Positions 36,198 to 47,162 are shown, counted from the stretch's first letter. The stretch: DNA of 64,000 nucleotides from Mesocentrotus franciscanus (GCA_037976565.1 CP137682.1:2606867-2670866); one strand, 5' to 3'. Numbers and translations are program-made. The notes: generated from the sequence alone by a model not told the origin.

Positions 36198-36805
36198 AGG
36201 TCGAGTGAAATCCGAATATAAGTTGATTCCTGTTGATGTGCAGGGCTGACCATCTGTTTACAATAGACCATACAAGAGGGACTTTTAGATTTGCACGTCG
36301 ACGTAGTGGACTGCAACTTGTGCCATTCTTTCAAGGCACTGGCCCGTGCCCGGCAGTGCCTTAAAAGGACGTCACATTACCTTAAAAGGATGTCACCGTG
36401 GCAGTCCACGTTCTCGTCGTGTAAAATCTAAAAGTCCCTAATACCAACATAGGAGTTGCTATGTCAGGCATGCTGTAGCATCATTGCAGGAAAAGAAAGG
36501 TAAGGTGGAGGTATTGTATGAAAGCATGCAATTCTTTTGTGAGCTGTGCTGAGCTGGGGGAAGTTACATACCACTGTCGCTTGTTAGCTCACTAATGATT
36601 CACAGATGATGTCATAAGGGGAATGAGATCTGGAGCATTTTTTTAGGGTGGAGCTTAGCATGTATATGAGAAAATTATTTTTAAAAATATTTTAAAATCT
36701 ATGAAATATATACAGTGTATTTAGGTGATTGAATAACAAAATATGAGTTGTATGAAGCCCTGCACATCAACAGGAATCAACTTATATTTGGATTTCATCC
36801 GACCT
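36198..36805. mobile_element. TTAA MITE with identifiable empty site
   Basis: A 608-bp element whose ends, AGGTCGAGTGAAATCC and GGATTTCATCCGACCT, continue inward as about 48-bp inverted repeats through GTTGATTCCTGTTGATGTGC. TTAA lies on both sides (36194-36197 and 36806-36809). A paralogous unit at about 38515 shows the unoccupied site as a single TTAA (CTGCTCGTTAATACGACTATG region), directly confirming TTAA duplication on insertion. A second foldback is nested at 36278-36438. Confidence 0.88.
36278..36438. mobile_element. foldback nested within the TTAA MITE
   Basis: GGGACTTTTAGATTT and AAATCTAAAAGTCCC form outer arms, continuing with CACGTCGACG/CGTCGTG and GTGGACTGC/GCAGTCCAC. The centre carries the pair CACTGGCCCGTGCCCGGCAGTG and repeated CTTAAAAGGA. 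The second copy is at 52323-52483. Confidence 0.7.
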
Positions 36806-37432
36806 TTAATACTACTATGACAAGCAGTAGCAAATTAATATTTCAAGAATCATGATAAATTCCTTTAACCCTTTGCCAACGGGAACCGGGTGACTCTGTA
36901 TTGAAACATATGTGAATGAGAGAATTCAGCATTCAGTGGGTTAACAGTTGATTCAACTCGGTTGATTCTATTATTCGGATTATATAGCAGAGAGAGATAG
37001 AAGTCGACATTCTCATGACTAAAGACCTTGAATTATTATTCTTATTTGTTCATCGTCTCTACAATGTTATTTGAACAATATTTGATGACAATAAACGGCA
37101 TTCTGGTACTATTTTTATGTAGCGTAACATTGCCATCACGTGGCAGATAAATGATCATCAGCATCGGCTTTACTAATTTAAAGAAAACTGAATTTGAACC
37201 CGGGCCATATTCTCTCTCTCTCTCTTTTGTCATCCTTTTCCCTCGCTTACTTCCTTCTTACCACGGAGTATGTAATGTGTATGTATATGCCTCAATCATA
37301 TAGAGAATATAATCACTAATATCGCTGAAATGATCCTTCTCCTTCCCCTTCTTCTTCCTTTTCTTCTTCCTAGTAGTAGTAGTAGTAGTAGTAATAGCAG
37401 CAATATCATAATAATCTGTATCATTATCTTAA

Positions 37433-38170
37433 CCCTAATAGGCCGGGGCCATCATGGCCCCTCCGCGATTTTTCTGATTGTTCGGGAACGCATACGGATG
37501 ACGCCCCGCCGCTTCATGACTTTATTCTTTCGAGTCTTGCGCATCTTTTAAAACAATTTTTTTGAAAATCGGACCTACCGTTACAAAGTCACGTGACCTT
37601 TGTCTTTACATGTCGGCCCGAAAATCGCTCATTTTCGTGATTTGTGTACAAAACATATGGAAATATCATTTTTCCTAAAAGAGATAAAACATTGGTTATT
37701 TGGTCTTGTTTAAAGTTTAGGTGTTTGTTTTGGGGTCAAAATAGTTAAATTATAGTTAGAAATGAAATAAAACAACAAAAACAATAAAATACATAAGTTA
37801 AAAAACAATGAAATACATAAGAAATTATCAAAACAAGAGATAACATAAGAAATAACCTAGCTTTCCAAATTTTTTTCGTATTATTATTCCAAATGGTCTA
37901 AAAAATATATGTAGTGGAAAAGAAAGCTTAAATATGAAGAATATATGATTTATAGGTAAAAATATGAATTTTTGACCTTATTTGCATAATTTACCATAAA
38001 TATGCAAATGAGTAATTTTTTCAAAAATTGAAATTGCTATAGTATTCTATACACTTCACTTGACATGCATGCAAATTTTCGCGGCGATCGGCCGTTTCAC
38101 GGCCGAGATCTTAGGGGGCCATAATGGCCCCGGCCGTATTAAGAACTCAAATAGCCCGGCCTTATTAGGG
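37433..38170. mobile_element. piggyBac-like TTAA MITE, copy 3 (reversed)
   Basis: The same family as 22627-23375 but in opposite orientation, between TTAA at 37429-37432 and 38171-38174. It is flanked by TAG/ATT trinucleotide repeats and absent from the corresponding place in piece 3 (about 53430), where a larger region around it is also missing. Confidence 0.85.
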
Positions 38171-38699
38171 TTAATTATTATCATTGGTGTTGTTACTATA
38201 ATAGTTATCTTTATTATTATCATCATTATTGTTATTATCAATGATTGTTATTATTCTTATAATTATTTTTACTCTTCTTCTTCTTATTACCGTAAATATC
38301 TTTTGCAATTCGTCATGTGCCCAGGATTTATTGCTATACTACATCCAATATGTCTGCCTAAACTCTCAATTCTTTGCTGAAATGTTAGATTTCAAGGCAA
38401 TATCATATTTGTCGATCATAGTTCTATGTAGCTTGATGTCTCATTGTAATTTTTAAATTAAAGAAATCTAAGCAACGATTTTTAATTTTAGCGACAATCG
38501 TTCGTCATTGCTGCTCGTTAATACGACTATGACAATAAGTAGCAAATTAATATTCCAGGGCTCATGATAAATTCGTTTAACAGTTCCACTCGGTCGATTC
38601 TATTGTTCGGATTATTTTTCAGAGAGAGAGATAGAAGTGAACGGTCTCACGCTTAACGACGTTGTATTATTACTCTTATTTGTTCATCGTCTCTACAAT

Positions 38700-38875
38700 G
38701 CTATTTGATTAAAGAACAGCTTTTATTGTTAGGCTTCCTGCAATAAGTTTCAATAACAGCATTGAACGTGATCCACAATTGGACAAGCAATTGCTTTTTA
38801 GTGGACCCCTCTGTTTTGATTGTAATGTTTTGTTGGAAACAGAAATATTGAATTGAATTGAAAGAAGAAAAAAAC
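38700..38875 (+). repeat. possible retroelement 3' end
   Basis: A segment ending GTTGGAAACAGAAATATTGAATTGAATTGAA: a TTGAA-repeat tail of the kind that terminates some LINE and SINE families. It is also present in piece 3 at about 53470-53640. No coding part is recognised. Confidence 0.3.
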
Positions 38876-38999
38876 TACTTGGTGCAAGCCAATAAGTTCT
38901 TTACAACAATAAACAACAATGAGGTGCTATTTCATGTAGCATTACATGGCGATCACATGGTAGATAAATAATCAGCAGTACCGTGTCTAATAATTTAAA

Positions 39000-39080
39000 G
39001 AAAACTGAACCCGGGCCATACCCCCTCTCTCTCTCTCTCTCGCTCTCTCTCCGTCTCTCTCTCTCTCTCTCTTCGCCAAT
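39000..39080. repeat. (TC)n microsatellite
   Basis: A CT-rich run interrupted by CG and CCGTC. In piece 3 the run at 53797-53860 has different length and interruptions. Similar CCCGGGCCATA plus CT-repeat segments occur at 37200 and 53240, so GAACCCGGGCCATA plus CT repeats is itself dispersed. Confidence 0.8.
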
Positions 39081-39119
39081 GCCTTCATTTCCCTCTCTTA
39101 CTTCCCTGTGCATGTAATA

Positions 39120-40005
39120 ATATCTCTGAAGTGATTCTTTCTCTTTCCCTTCTTCTTCTTTTTCTTCTTCTGTCTGTTTATTCCTAATAGTAGTAGTAGT
39201 AACAGCAGCATTATCACAATAATAATAATAATAATTGTTATTATAACTTTTAAGTGAGACTAAGCTGACGGAATACTGACAGAATCATGAGGCTAAGTAC
39301 AGCCAGACACTGACACGTGTCAAATTAGAGTTTGTACCTGCAGACTACGATTTTCCGCGATGTAATTTCTATCTTGTTGATAATTATCAAAACTTCATAT
39401 TCAAATATTCGTTGAACGGTAATCGTGTAAACAAGAATTGCTCTTTCTACATATTTCCGATAAATATAGACAACATTCAGTGACAATATGGTCACATTCA
39501 TATTTTGGTATGATTAATTTAGAAGCAAACACCATAATTGAATAGATGAATTGAGCTCCGCAGTGTGATTCCAAAAGAATTGAAGGTTAAAAAGCAAGAG
39601 CGGCCCAGCCTCCCAAAAGCAAGAGCGGACTCGACCTCCCAAAAAGCTGCATGGTATTGTGAACTGTAAAGCGTGGAATAACCACCATTTTTTTCAGTCA
39701 TAAAAACGATAATTTGCTTGGTTAAACAGCTGGCACGCTGTATGAAATGTACACACAATTTAGTCAACAGTACAGTGTTGGTCACGCGCTATAGGAACAG
39801 TAAAATGATTATTATCCTCTCACCTGGATCGAGGAACCGTGTATGTGTACGAACCTGGGACATCATTAGTTCGCCGCATATTGATCAAAGAGATATGTTG
39901 TGAACTGCATGTACAATTGAAGCATTCTCACATGTAAGAACCCAGTCTGTTTTATCGGGAGTTTGGAATCTTGGATGCTTTACAAAGTATATTTTCAAAT
40001 TTCAG
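39120..40005 (+). other. upstream region of the galactosyltransferase-like gene
   Basis: Contains TAG and AAT microsatellites (about 39187-39230) and a short duplication (AAAAGCAAGAGCGG twice at 39592-39630). It ends with a strong potential splice acceptor, TATTTTCAAATTTCAG at 39990-40005, four bases before the start codon. A separate 5' untranslated exon is therefore plausible but was not located. Confidence 0.45.
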
Positions 40006-40009
40006 AAAG

Positions 40010-41056
40010 ATGTTGGAATCATTTTCAGTGAGGATTTTGAAGAGGTACCCTCTTATCGCGTTCATTGTCCTCGTCATCATCGCAATCATTTACATGAGTA
40101 ATACCTCATGTATGACTTGGAGCGATGTGGATACAGAACCAACCCGCCGACATCCAATAAGGAAGATAAATGGAGATTCTAATATTCGATATTTTGAACG
40201 CATACCGGGTCACGATTATGGCTATATTCACAATCCTCGAAACACGTGCAGGAGCGACGATGGTCAACAAGAATTTGTTTTTCTTCTGTTTCTGGTCATG
40301 TCAACTCCAAAGGAGACGAAGAGACGAGAAGCTATAAGAGCTACTTATGCAAATGAAAGTAATTGGCCGATCATGAATGAGGGAAAAATAAGGACTGTAT
40401 TCCTCATTGGCGACGTCGACGCGCATGATTACGTAATCCAAGATGCCATCAATGGTGAAATGTACTATTATGGCGACATCGTGCAGTCGACCGAGTTCGT
40501 GGATGATTACTTCAATCAGACAAGGAAGATCTTGATGGGTTTTCGATGGGTCAAGGATCACTGTCGTCACGCCCGCTACGTCGTGAAAATAGAAGACCAT
40601 AGCATGGTGAACCAACGTACTCTTCTTAAACATCTCAGGAAAAATCCTTCCCTGAAGGAATTCATCTTGGGGGATATAGTGACAAAAGTCCAAGTAACGC
40701 GTGATAAAAGGAGTTGGGATTATATACCTCGTGAACTCTATCCCAATCCAACTTTGCCACCCTTTGTCATTGGTGCAGGGTACATACTGTCCTCAGACCT
40801 TGCTGAAGCTATTTACCAAGTATCCCATCGTATCCCCGTTTTCCCAAATACCGATATTTACATCGGACTATGTCTTCAAATAATCGGTATCAAATTAATC
40901 GAGACTGTTGATATATCTTTCTCAAAGAGAATTGGCTATGACTACATTGGACGTGATGGCATTGATGTGTTTGATCAATCTATAGCCGTGCCGTATATAC
41001 CCGAAAGTAAGATGTACCTTACTTGGCGGCTAGGACAAGTATGTGAATACTCTTAA
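40010..41056 (+). CDS. beta-1,3-galactosyltransferase-like protein (GT31), intact copy
   Basis: A single open frame of 348 residues from ATG 40010; the upstream frame has no ATG, and a splice acceptor ends at 40005. The layout is a type II Golgi membrane protein: short cytosolic tail, membrane segment at residues 13-29, stem, then a GT31 domain. Family motifs in order: RREAIRATYA (105-114), FLIGDV (131-136), YYGDIVQSTEFVDDYFNQT (153-171), KIEDHS (193-198), LPPFVIGAGYILS (249-261) and TDIYIGLC (281-288). GT31 enzymes transfer sugar from a UDP donor to glycans in a beta-1,3 linkage. The metal-binding DDD motif of active members is EDH here and the late EDVY motif is TDIY, so activity or donor use may be altered. 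Three N-glycosylation sequons are present (31, 115, 169). An ATTAAA poly(A) signal candidate lies at 41214. The family is certain, the exact sugar transferred is not. Confidence 0.85.
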   Translation: MLESFSVRILKRYPLIAFIVLVIIAIIYMSNTSCMTWSDVDTEPTRRHPIRKINGDSNIRYFERIPGHDYGYIHNPRNTCRSDDGQQEFVFLLFLVMSTPKETKRREAIRATYANESNWPIMNEGKIRTVFLIGDVDAHDYVIQDAINGEMYYYGDIVQSTEFVDDYFNQTRKILMGFRWVKDHCRHARYVVKIEDHSMVNQRTLLKHLRKNPSLKEFILGDIVTKVQVTRDKRSWDYIPRELYPNPTLPPFVIGAGYILSSDLAEAIYQVSHRIPVFPNTDIYIGLCLQIIGIKLIETVDISFSKRIGYDYIGRDGIDVFDQSIAVPYIPESKMYLTWRLGQVCEYS

Positions 41057-41059
41057 TCC

Positions 41060-41300
41060 TAGAAAGAGCTTCAGCACCTAGCTAATCACCTACCACTGGT
41101 CAACTATATCAAAAGTTTGTTCAACAACTTAATGAGCGATATCCATGGTATTGTATGGCTATCTTGTTTGGAGTAAGAGTACTGAAATCCCGAGGACAAC
41201 TTGCAGTGATTTCATTAAAAAAAAATCTGCTCCTATCATTACTTTATGCTGATTTCACGTATAATCAAAAAACGATTTGATGATAACAATAGTAGTAACA
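41060..41300. other. 3' flank of the galactosyltransferase-like gene
   Basis: Probable 3' untranslated region with ATTAAA at 41214-41219 followed by an A run. A stretch of (AAT)-like repeats precedes the LINE remnant. Confidence 0.4.
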
Positions 41301-41318
41301 TTATAATAACAATAATTT

Positions 41319-41590
41319 GTGAGCATGTTCGACCGCGATGCAGTCCTCAGAGAATACCAACAAAGCCAGCAAAATGAAAATCAGGAAGCTAGGAGCAATG
41401 CTGGGTCCGCACGTGAGGGTGTATGCTTCCGATTTGTCACCGATCTGCCACCACAATTGAAAAAGCGACGATTTGAGTTGGAAAACCACGCATACCTTAT
41501 GAGAAAAAAAAATCAACGAGGATCCGTCTGAATGGAACCAAGCTCATCCTACAGTGTAGGGAAAAGGATCTATCACCTACATCACATTGC
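41319..41590 (+). pseudogene. LINE ORF1p-like C-terminal fragment, piece 2
   Basis: The open frame at 41319-41531 contains FDRDAVLREYQQ and then CFRFVTDLPPQLKKRRFELE. After a frame change around the A run at 41504-41513 it continues as GSVRMNGTKLILQCREKDLS. The pattern (F/DLP...L..RR.L......LR......V...G..L.L) matches the C-terminal domain of L1-type ORF1 nucleic-acid-binding proteins. The N-terminal part is missing. It precedes an ORF2 remnant in the same orientation, consistent with one LINE. Confidence 0.55.
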
Positions 41591-43079
41591 ACAACGCTTG
41601 TAAATTGAAAAGAAACCAGTAGGTGAGAAAGCTTACAAACTACGAATTTATTACGTTTATTTTGTCAGATGCACACTTTCATACAAGATAGAAATGTTGT
41701 GAGTTTGTAATATTGATTTGAGCATTTGAATACAGACTGAAAGAGAAATTAAAAGAACATGAATATAATTATACCTTATGAAAGAGTTTTTGGTACATGT
41801 ACAAGGTTTAATCGGAAATAGAGGAAATTAAATTTTGTCTGGATTACTCTCAGAACAAAGCTGAGACTGATGTATAGTAACAGAACAAAAAAGAATTTTA
41901 TTGGTAGAGTTCATTCGTTTGTCGTTATGTGAAAGTAACCATTCAAAGATTTTGTAACTGCACAAAAATATATACAAAAGAACTGCGAAATGTTTCGTCA
42001 CTCTAATAGAACAGAAACAAACTTGTTTTCATTACGCTTCATGAAACCATGTTAAGTATAGTAACCAGATTAAAAGAACTATACAAGTATGTGAAACAAA
42101 GAGACTAAAACTAGAAAGAGAAGTTTTTGCAGAGAAATTAAAACAAAAAGAATATGAATTTTTATAGAAGGTGAGAATTGTTATGAAGTATGTGAAACTA
42201 TGACAAAGAAGGGTTAATGAAATGCTTTCATCCCACGGGCTGTCACATATCAGATGAGAAGAGATCATTTTGAATTTTGTGTAATGAAACACAAGTTAAT
42301 GGTGAACATATGCCTTATGTAGTCGAAATTTATTTTTAAGGACATATTGTGGTTTTAGTTATACATGTATATTCACAAATATATAAATTTAAGGCCATGA
42401 AAGTGTAACGGAAAGTAGTTTTTGAAAGAAGTTTACTCTTGACGTATCTGTGAAGCAAGGATGATTAACCCAGAAAGATTTTCTCAAAGTAATCAGAGAG
42501 AAAGAAAACTGGCATACTAGAATGAAAAGCCGTTAAAAACAATTTTGAAGTGTGTGTATAGCTAGAAACAACCATGAGAATGATAAACTGTGTGTTTTCA
42601 TGTCATGATTAATTTGTGCAAACCTGAATAGAAAACATTGTTTCATCATAACTTATGAACAAAATGAATTGGGTTATTGCTCATGTATTATTGCTGTTTT
42701 ATGGTGAACTGATCTCCATACTGGTCTCCTGCAAAGTAGACAAACAATTTCCGACATATGTTGTAAGAAATTGAATGTCAGATTGCACTTATTTATTTGA
42801 GATATATCAATACTGAGCACTGAAAAGTATTATTTGGATTACATATAGATGGTATGTAGGTCAAAACACATCTGTTTATACTGCATAGTCTCAATAATCA
42901 TGATGCTGTGGTCAATGTAAACAGGGAACAAGAATTAGAAAATGAAATTAAAGACTTAGAAATAACATTGGTAATAAACAATGATAAGACTTATTAAAGG
43001 AAATTGACGAAATGAAATTAGAATTATAAACTTTCCGCTTAAAACAGAATGAAGAAATTGCGATGAGATCTCGTATAAA

Positions 43080-44400
43080 GTGGCTGGAGTTTGGAGAAAA
43101 CCCTCAAATTTCTTTCTGAATTTGGAAAAACAGAACAAAGTTAAAAGAGAAATACGTAATTTATCTACAGAAAATGGTAATGTCGTTAGTGAACAAAGTG
43201 CATTACTTAAAGAGGTGTTTAATTTTTATTCGAATCTTTATGTGGCAAAAGAAGTAGAAAAAACAAATTTTGAAATTTTATTGAATTAGTCTGACATCCC
43301 CAAATCGTCTTCAGAAATGTCTTCATTGCTTTGAAGGTCCACTGAATATTGAGGAAATTTATACTAAGTTAAAACATATGAAAAAAAATATATCACCTGG
43401 ACAAGATGGCTTGACTGTAAAATTCCACCGTTTGTTTTGGGAAGATATAAAACATTTCATAGTAAAGTCATTGAACCATGCTTCTTTTACAGGACACCTA
43501 TCACAATCGCAAAAATCGGGGACTATAACTTTGATTCCAAAAGGGAACAAGTCTAAAGAATTGCCCCCAATTTCTTTGCTTAACGTTATTCATAAACTAG
43601 CCTCCAGTTGTATAGCTAATAGACTAAAAGGGGTTTTGTTTTACTTGATACACGAAAGTCAAAAGGGATTTCTAAAAGGTCGTTTTATTGGGGAAAATAT
43701 ACGTTTATTATACGACACATTACTTTACACTGAAATAAAGGATATAGCTGGCATGTTACTCATTATTGATTTTGAAAAGGCATTCGACTCTGTGTCTCAT
43801 AAATTCCTCTATATTTTTTTGGATTTCTTTCAATTTGGCCCATCTTTACAGAAATGGTTTAAATTGTTTTGTGTGTCCTGCTTAACGGACATTGTACAGA
43901 TAGATTTTTAATAGGGCAGGGCAAGGGTGTCGTCAGGGAGATCCATTGTCTCCGTACCTGTTTTTGTTAGTGAGTGAAATACTTGGTACCCTGATGCGTC
44001 TCTCAAATTCTTTAGTTGGATTGCATATGAATGGGAAAAACACTCAAACTATTGCAATATGCAGATGACACCCTATTTACATTCAATGGTACTAGACTAG
44101 ATTTACAATGTGCCCTTGATATGTCCCCTAATAATTATGTCCAATCTCAAAATCAACATAGCAAAAACGCAAGTTATAAGGATCGGGAAGCACAGACAGA
44201 AATTGTACACGAATACAAATTGGACTGGATATCTGAAGGTTATTTTAGGTACCTAGGTATAGACTTTTCGGTACATTTATCACAGATGGTTGAACATATT
44301 AATTACTTTGAACAAGCTCAAAGAAATTATAAGTCAAATGACCCCGTCGTTGAAAAGATCATTGACCCCCTTAGTGTGTGTATTGGGTTTTAACAGACGT
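43080..44400 (+). pseudogene. LINE ORF2 reverse transcriptase remnant, piece 2
   Basis: Recognisable blocks: NFFLNLEKQNK (linker), ISPGQDGLTVKFHRLFWEDI, GTITLIPKGNKS, ISLLNVIHKLASSCIANRLK, IIDFEKAFDSVSHKFL (RT motif A with the catalytic Asp), then in another frame CRQGDPLSPYLFLL (43928-43970), and QYADDTLFTF with the catalytic YADD at 44058-44069. Stops and frameshifts separate the blocks, and the NWRP part of the LIPK...NWRPISLLN block is deleted here. The closest family by motif wording is L1/Tx1. Not functional as it stands. Confidence 0.8.
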
Positions 44401-44423
44401 GTATCAATCAGATATGATTATTT

Positions 44424-44608
44424 ACGTCTGGGGACCGACCTTTAACGTCACCATCCGAAAGACGTGACTCAGTTTCGAACCTGCGTCCTCGGCTGAATCA
44501 GTTTGTAACTTCCACTGTTAGCTGGATTACAGGCGCACGCCACAACGCCTAGAGCGATCGGCACAGCATCGGCACACACCGCATACACTAGTAACCTAGT
44601 AGGACGAG
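44424..44608 (-). mobile_element. SINE with 7SL/Alu-like head, piece 2
   Basis: Read on the minus strand, GGCGTTGTGGCGTGCGCCTG then TAATCCAGCTA closely resembles the 5' domain of 7SL RNA and Alu (GTGGC...CGCCTGTAATCCCAGC). The A-box-like TGGCGTGCGCCTG (44530-44542) is followed 61 bases later by a B box, GGTTCGAAACT (44471-44481), a spacing nearer 7SL than tRNA. The 3' part contains GATGGTGACGTTAAAGGTCG then GTCCCCAGACGT, resembling the conserved tail of MetaSINE-type elements in invertebrates. It interrupts the LINE coding region; the LINE resumes at about 44620. Exact ends and target duplication are uncertain. Confidence 0.55.
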
Positions 44609-44619
44609 TAACCTTTTTT

Positions 44620-45960
44620 AAATCGTTATTTATACCCAAATTAAACTACCTGTTTCTATCACTTCCAGAACCAAACTCACATATTATTAGAGAGGTAAAT
44701 CGATGTTTTTACTCGTTTATATGGGGTAATAAACATGACAAAATAAGAAGGAAAACAAAAAAACCCCAAAACGTGTCATTTGTATAAGGATGGTGGAGTT
44801 AAAATAATAAATACTGTCATACGTATGAAATCTCTTAAGATATCATGGATCAGAAGATTTATCAGTGACTCATTAGATGAAAACTTTACCTATCATAATA
44901 TTATGTTTCTTTCGTTTTGCCTCCGTCATATTCTCTCCAATTATATATGGGAACCGAACATTACAAACAATTAGCCATTGTCACGCCTAATTCATTTTGG
45001 AAAGAGGTGCTTTTTGCCTTTTCAGAGCTGGTTGAAATCACTGTAGATAATATTGCATGTCAACCTGTTTGGAATAATCCCAGGATAAAAGTGAATAATG
45101 ATACAATATATTTTAAATTTTAGTGTATGGAGGGAGTACTCTTTATTAATGACATTTTGAAAACGGATGGTACGTTTCTCTCGTATTTTGAATTTCAACA
45201 TAAATTTGATATACAACTAAATTTCCTTCAATATTATGGGATGTGCAATGCTATTCGGGTCGGTTATAAAAAGAGTGTTATACCAAAGTTGATGGAACAT
45301 ACATGTATTATACCTGAAGCATTACTTCTAATATTGAACATGAAAAAGGATGTTCTCATATTTACCAGTCGTTCTTAAAACATAATGTGAAAGAATGTAA
45401 CAGCCTCACCAAATGAAAACAGGGTTTAGATCTAGAAGATAAAGCATGGTGTTCGTATTGTCTGATTCCCTATCAGTCAACAGTTAAAATAAATATGAGG
45501 TGGTTCCAGTTTAATATTTTAAGCAGAATACTTTACATGAAAGATTCATTGCTGAAAATTCCAAATACATGTAGTTGCTGATAAACATTGTACATTTTGT
45601 AACAACAGTGAAGAGACAATTATTATGCATATTTTTTGTTACTGCCCATATTCACATTTGATATGGTCAAAACTCGAGCAATGATTTGTCAGCAAGACCG
45701 ATATAAAGGCCAAACTCACAAACCAAAATAAATTGTTTGGCTTGAATGGAGGTCATAACAACGCTTTTAATTGTATATCAATTATTGTAAGAAAAAAAAA
45801 ATCTATTCAGCGAAATGCAAAAATCAGATACCACTGTTTGAAAAAGTTATGTCAGCTGTTAAAACTTTTTATATGGAGAGATATATAGCAAAAAAAAATC
45901 TCAAAGAAAATAATTTCGTGAAAAAATGGTTTCATTTTACCAAATGTTTCTGAGTGTCTT
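44620..45960 (+). pseudogene. LINE ORF2 C-terminal remnant, piece 2
   Basis: Blocks characteristic of the region after the RT: IPKLNYLFLSLPEPNSHIIR, NRCFYSFIWGNKHDKIRRKT, LYKDGGVKIINTVIRMKSLK followed by ISWIRRF, and a terminal knuckle CTFCNNSEETIIMHIFCYCP (about 45586-45646). All are in the same orientation as the RT but in changing frames. The frame at 45127-45378 belongs to the same region. Confidence 0.7.
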
Positions 45961-46261
45961 TGTTCAGTTTGCTTGTTTGTTTTTAGGTTATAGAATTGAT
46001 GTACAAATTGTATTTTGTCTAGTTTAATATCTTATTTGTCGCTGTGCGGCCGAGGTTATTTTGTAATATTTTATTGTTTGAATATTTATATGACAAGTCA
46101 TGGAATAGTGCATGTATCGATTTTTTGTGAAAATGATTATGTTGATAATTAATAAAGGAACCCTGTGGAAGTGTAAATAGAAAGGGAAAACAATTTAATA
46201 ATCATTGTTATAATGATTATTTTTTATTAAAATCAAAATCATTATTACTATAATAAACTCT

Positions 46262-46562
46262 TTACTCCCTAAATCTCTCTTCTTTGCTCCTTCCCCTTTC
46301 TCTCTATTTCTTTATCTTTCCCTCTTCCCCTCCCTCTCTCTTCTCTTTGTCACGCTCCCCGGCCCACTCTCTCTCTCATGCACTCTCCATGCTCCATCAC
46401 ACTTTGTTTCTCTCTTCGCCCGCTCCTCTCCACTTTCCCCCCTTCTCTTTCTCTCCTCCCTCTTCTCCCTAGTCATTTGTGCTTCGCACCTTGCACTTCC
46501 ACAATCTCTCTTTCTCCTCTCTTTACTATTTCTTTCCTTTCTGTCCATCACTCTCTCTAGTT
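46262..46562. repeat. polypyrimidine tract, piece 2
   Basis: About 300 bp of mainly C/T on the plus strand just after the LINE. The open frames on both strands here are compositional artefacts. The counterpart at 61000-61305 has an extra TCTATCTC. Confidence 0.8.
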
Positions 46563-47162
46563 TCCTTGTGTATCATTTCCAAACTCAATAAGTCCAATGT
46601 TATAATGACTGACACTGATTGTTTAGTGCGTTAAAAATGTGTACACTTTTATTGCATTTAATATCTAGATTCATTCATCGTCCCCGTTTATATCATTCTT
46701 CTGTTTTATTCAATTCGCATTTTTCAATTAAGAAGCAAAAAATACTAGTAGTGTACTATAGAGCCGTGCATATAGACACAATCGTACAGATATATCAGAA
46801 TAAAATTACATTTGGAGAGGTTCAAGCTATTTGTTCTTTTGGCGTCCCATAATCTTGTTGATTTTTGAACATCAATTGGCATCAAATGGGTCATTTCACT
46901 TTCTACTTGGTCTTTTCTAAGCTCTTACAGGTCTATTAACTTAAAGAGACTTGGTAACATTGTTCAGGTGAGAGAACATGGTGCTAAGGTAGTGACTTCA
47001 ATGCTAGATGTACAATTAAAGATAATCTGAAAGTTTGAGTGAAAACAGACCATTATTAATGATAAAAATTGTGAAAAACAGAATACCTTTGATAAAGCAT
47101 GATATGATGTAAAATGGAGTATCAACAGGTATAATAAATTGTTCATCGAGGTTCATTCTAAG

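Larger units (their letters stand above)
36060..38730. repeat. imperfect tandem duplication present in full in only one copy
   Basis: A unit at 36060-37090 (without the inserted MITE) is repeated in diverged form at about 38395-38700: shared segments include CTTGATGTCTCATGGTAATT/CTCATTGTAATT, TCTAAGCAACGATTT, AGCAAATTAATATT and TTTGTTCATCGTCTCTACAA. Piece 3 has only one such unit, fused at its TAG microsatellite to the TTTGTTCATCG segment. Unequal exchange between the units would produce the shorter form. Confidence 0.7.
41300..46190 (+). mobile_element. decayed L1/Tx1-type LINE, piece 2
   Basis: On the plus strand in order: an ORF1p-like C-terminus (41319-41590), a degenerate stretch with coiled-coil-like codons (41740-42170), the RT-proximal linker (43066-43290), reverse transcriptase (43378-44400), a reversed SINE insertion (about 44424-44608), the C-terminal region (44620-45390) and the terminal zinc-knuckle segment (about 45575-45690). 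The apurinic-type endonuclease expected upstream of the RT is not recognisable in 41.6-43.0 kb. Frames are broken repeatedly. It lies between two convergent genes. Confidence 0.75.

Noticed and set aside
39971..40009. N-terminal extension of the galactosyltransferase from TTG 39971
   Set aside because: The upstream frame begins with TTG, not ATG, and a strong splice acceptor ends at 40005.
40301..40693. 130-aa minus-strand ORF (also 55090-55548)
   Set aside because: Shadow of the galactosyltransferase-like gene on the other strand.
46284..46560. Ser/Leu/Pro-rich and Arg/Glu-rich ORFs (also 61021-61303)
   Set aside because: Products of a C/T-rich tract on either strand.
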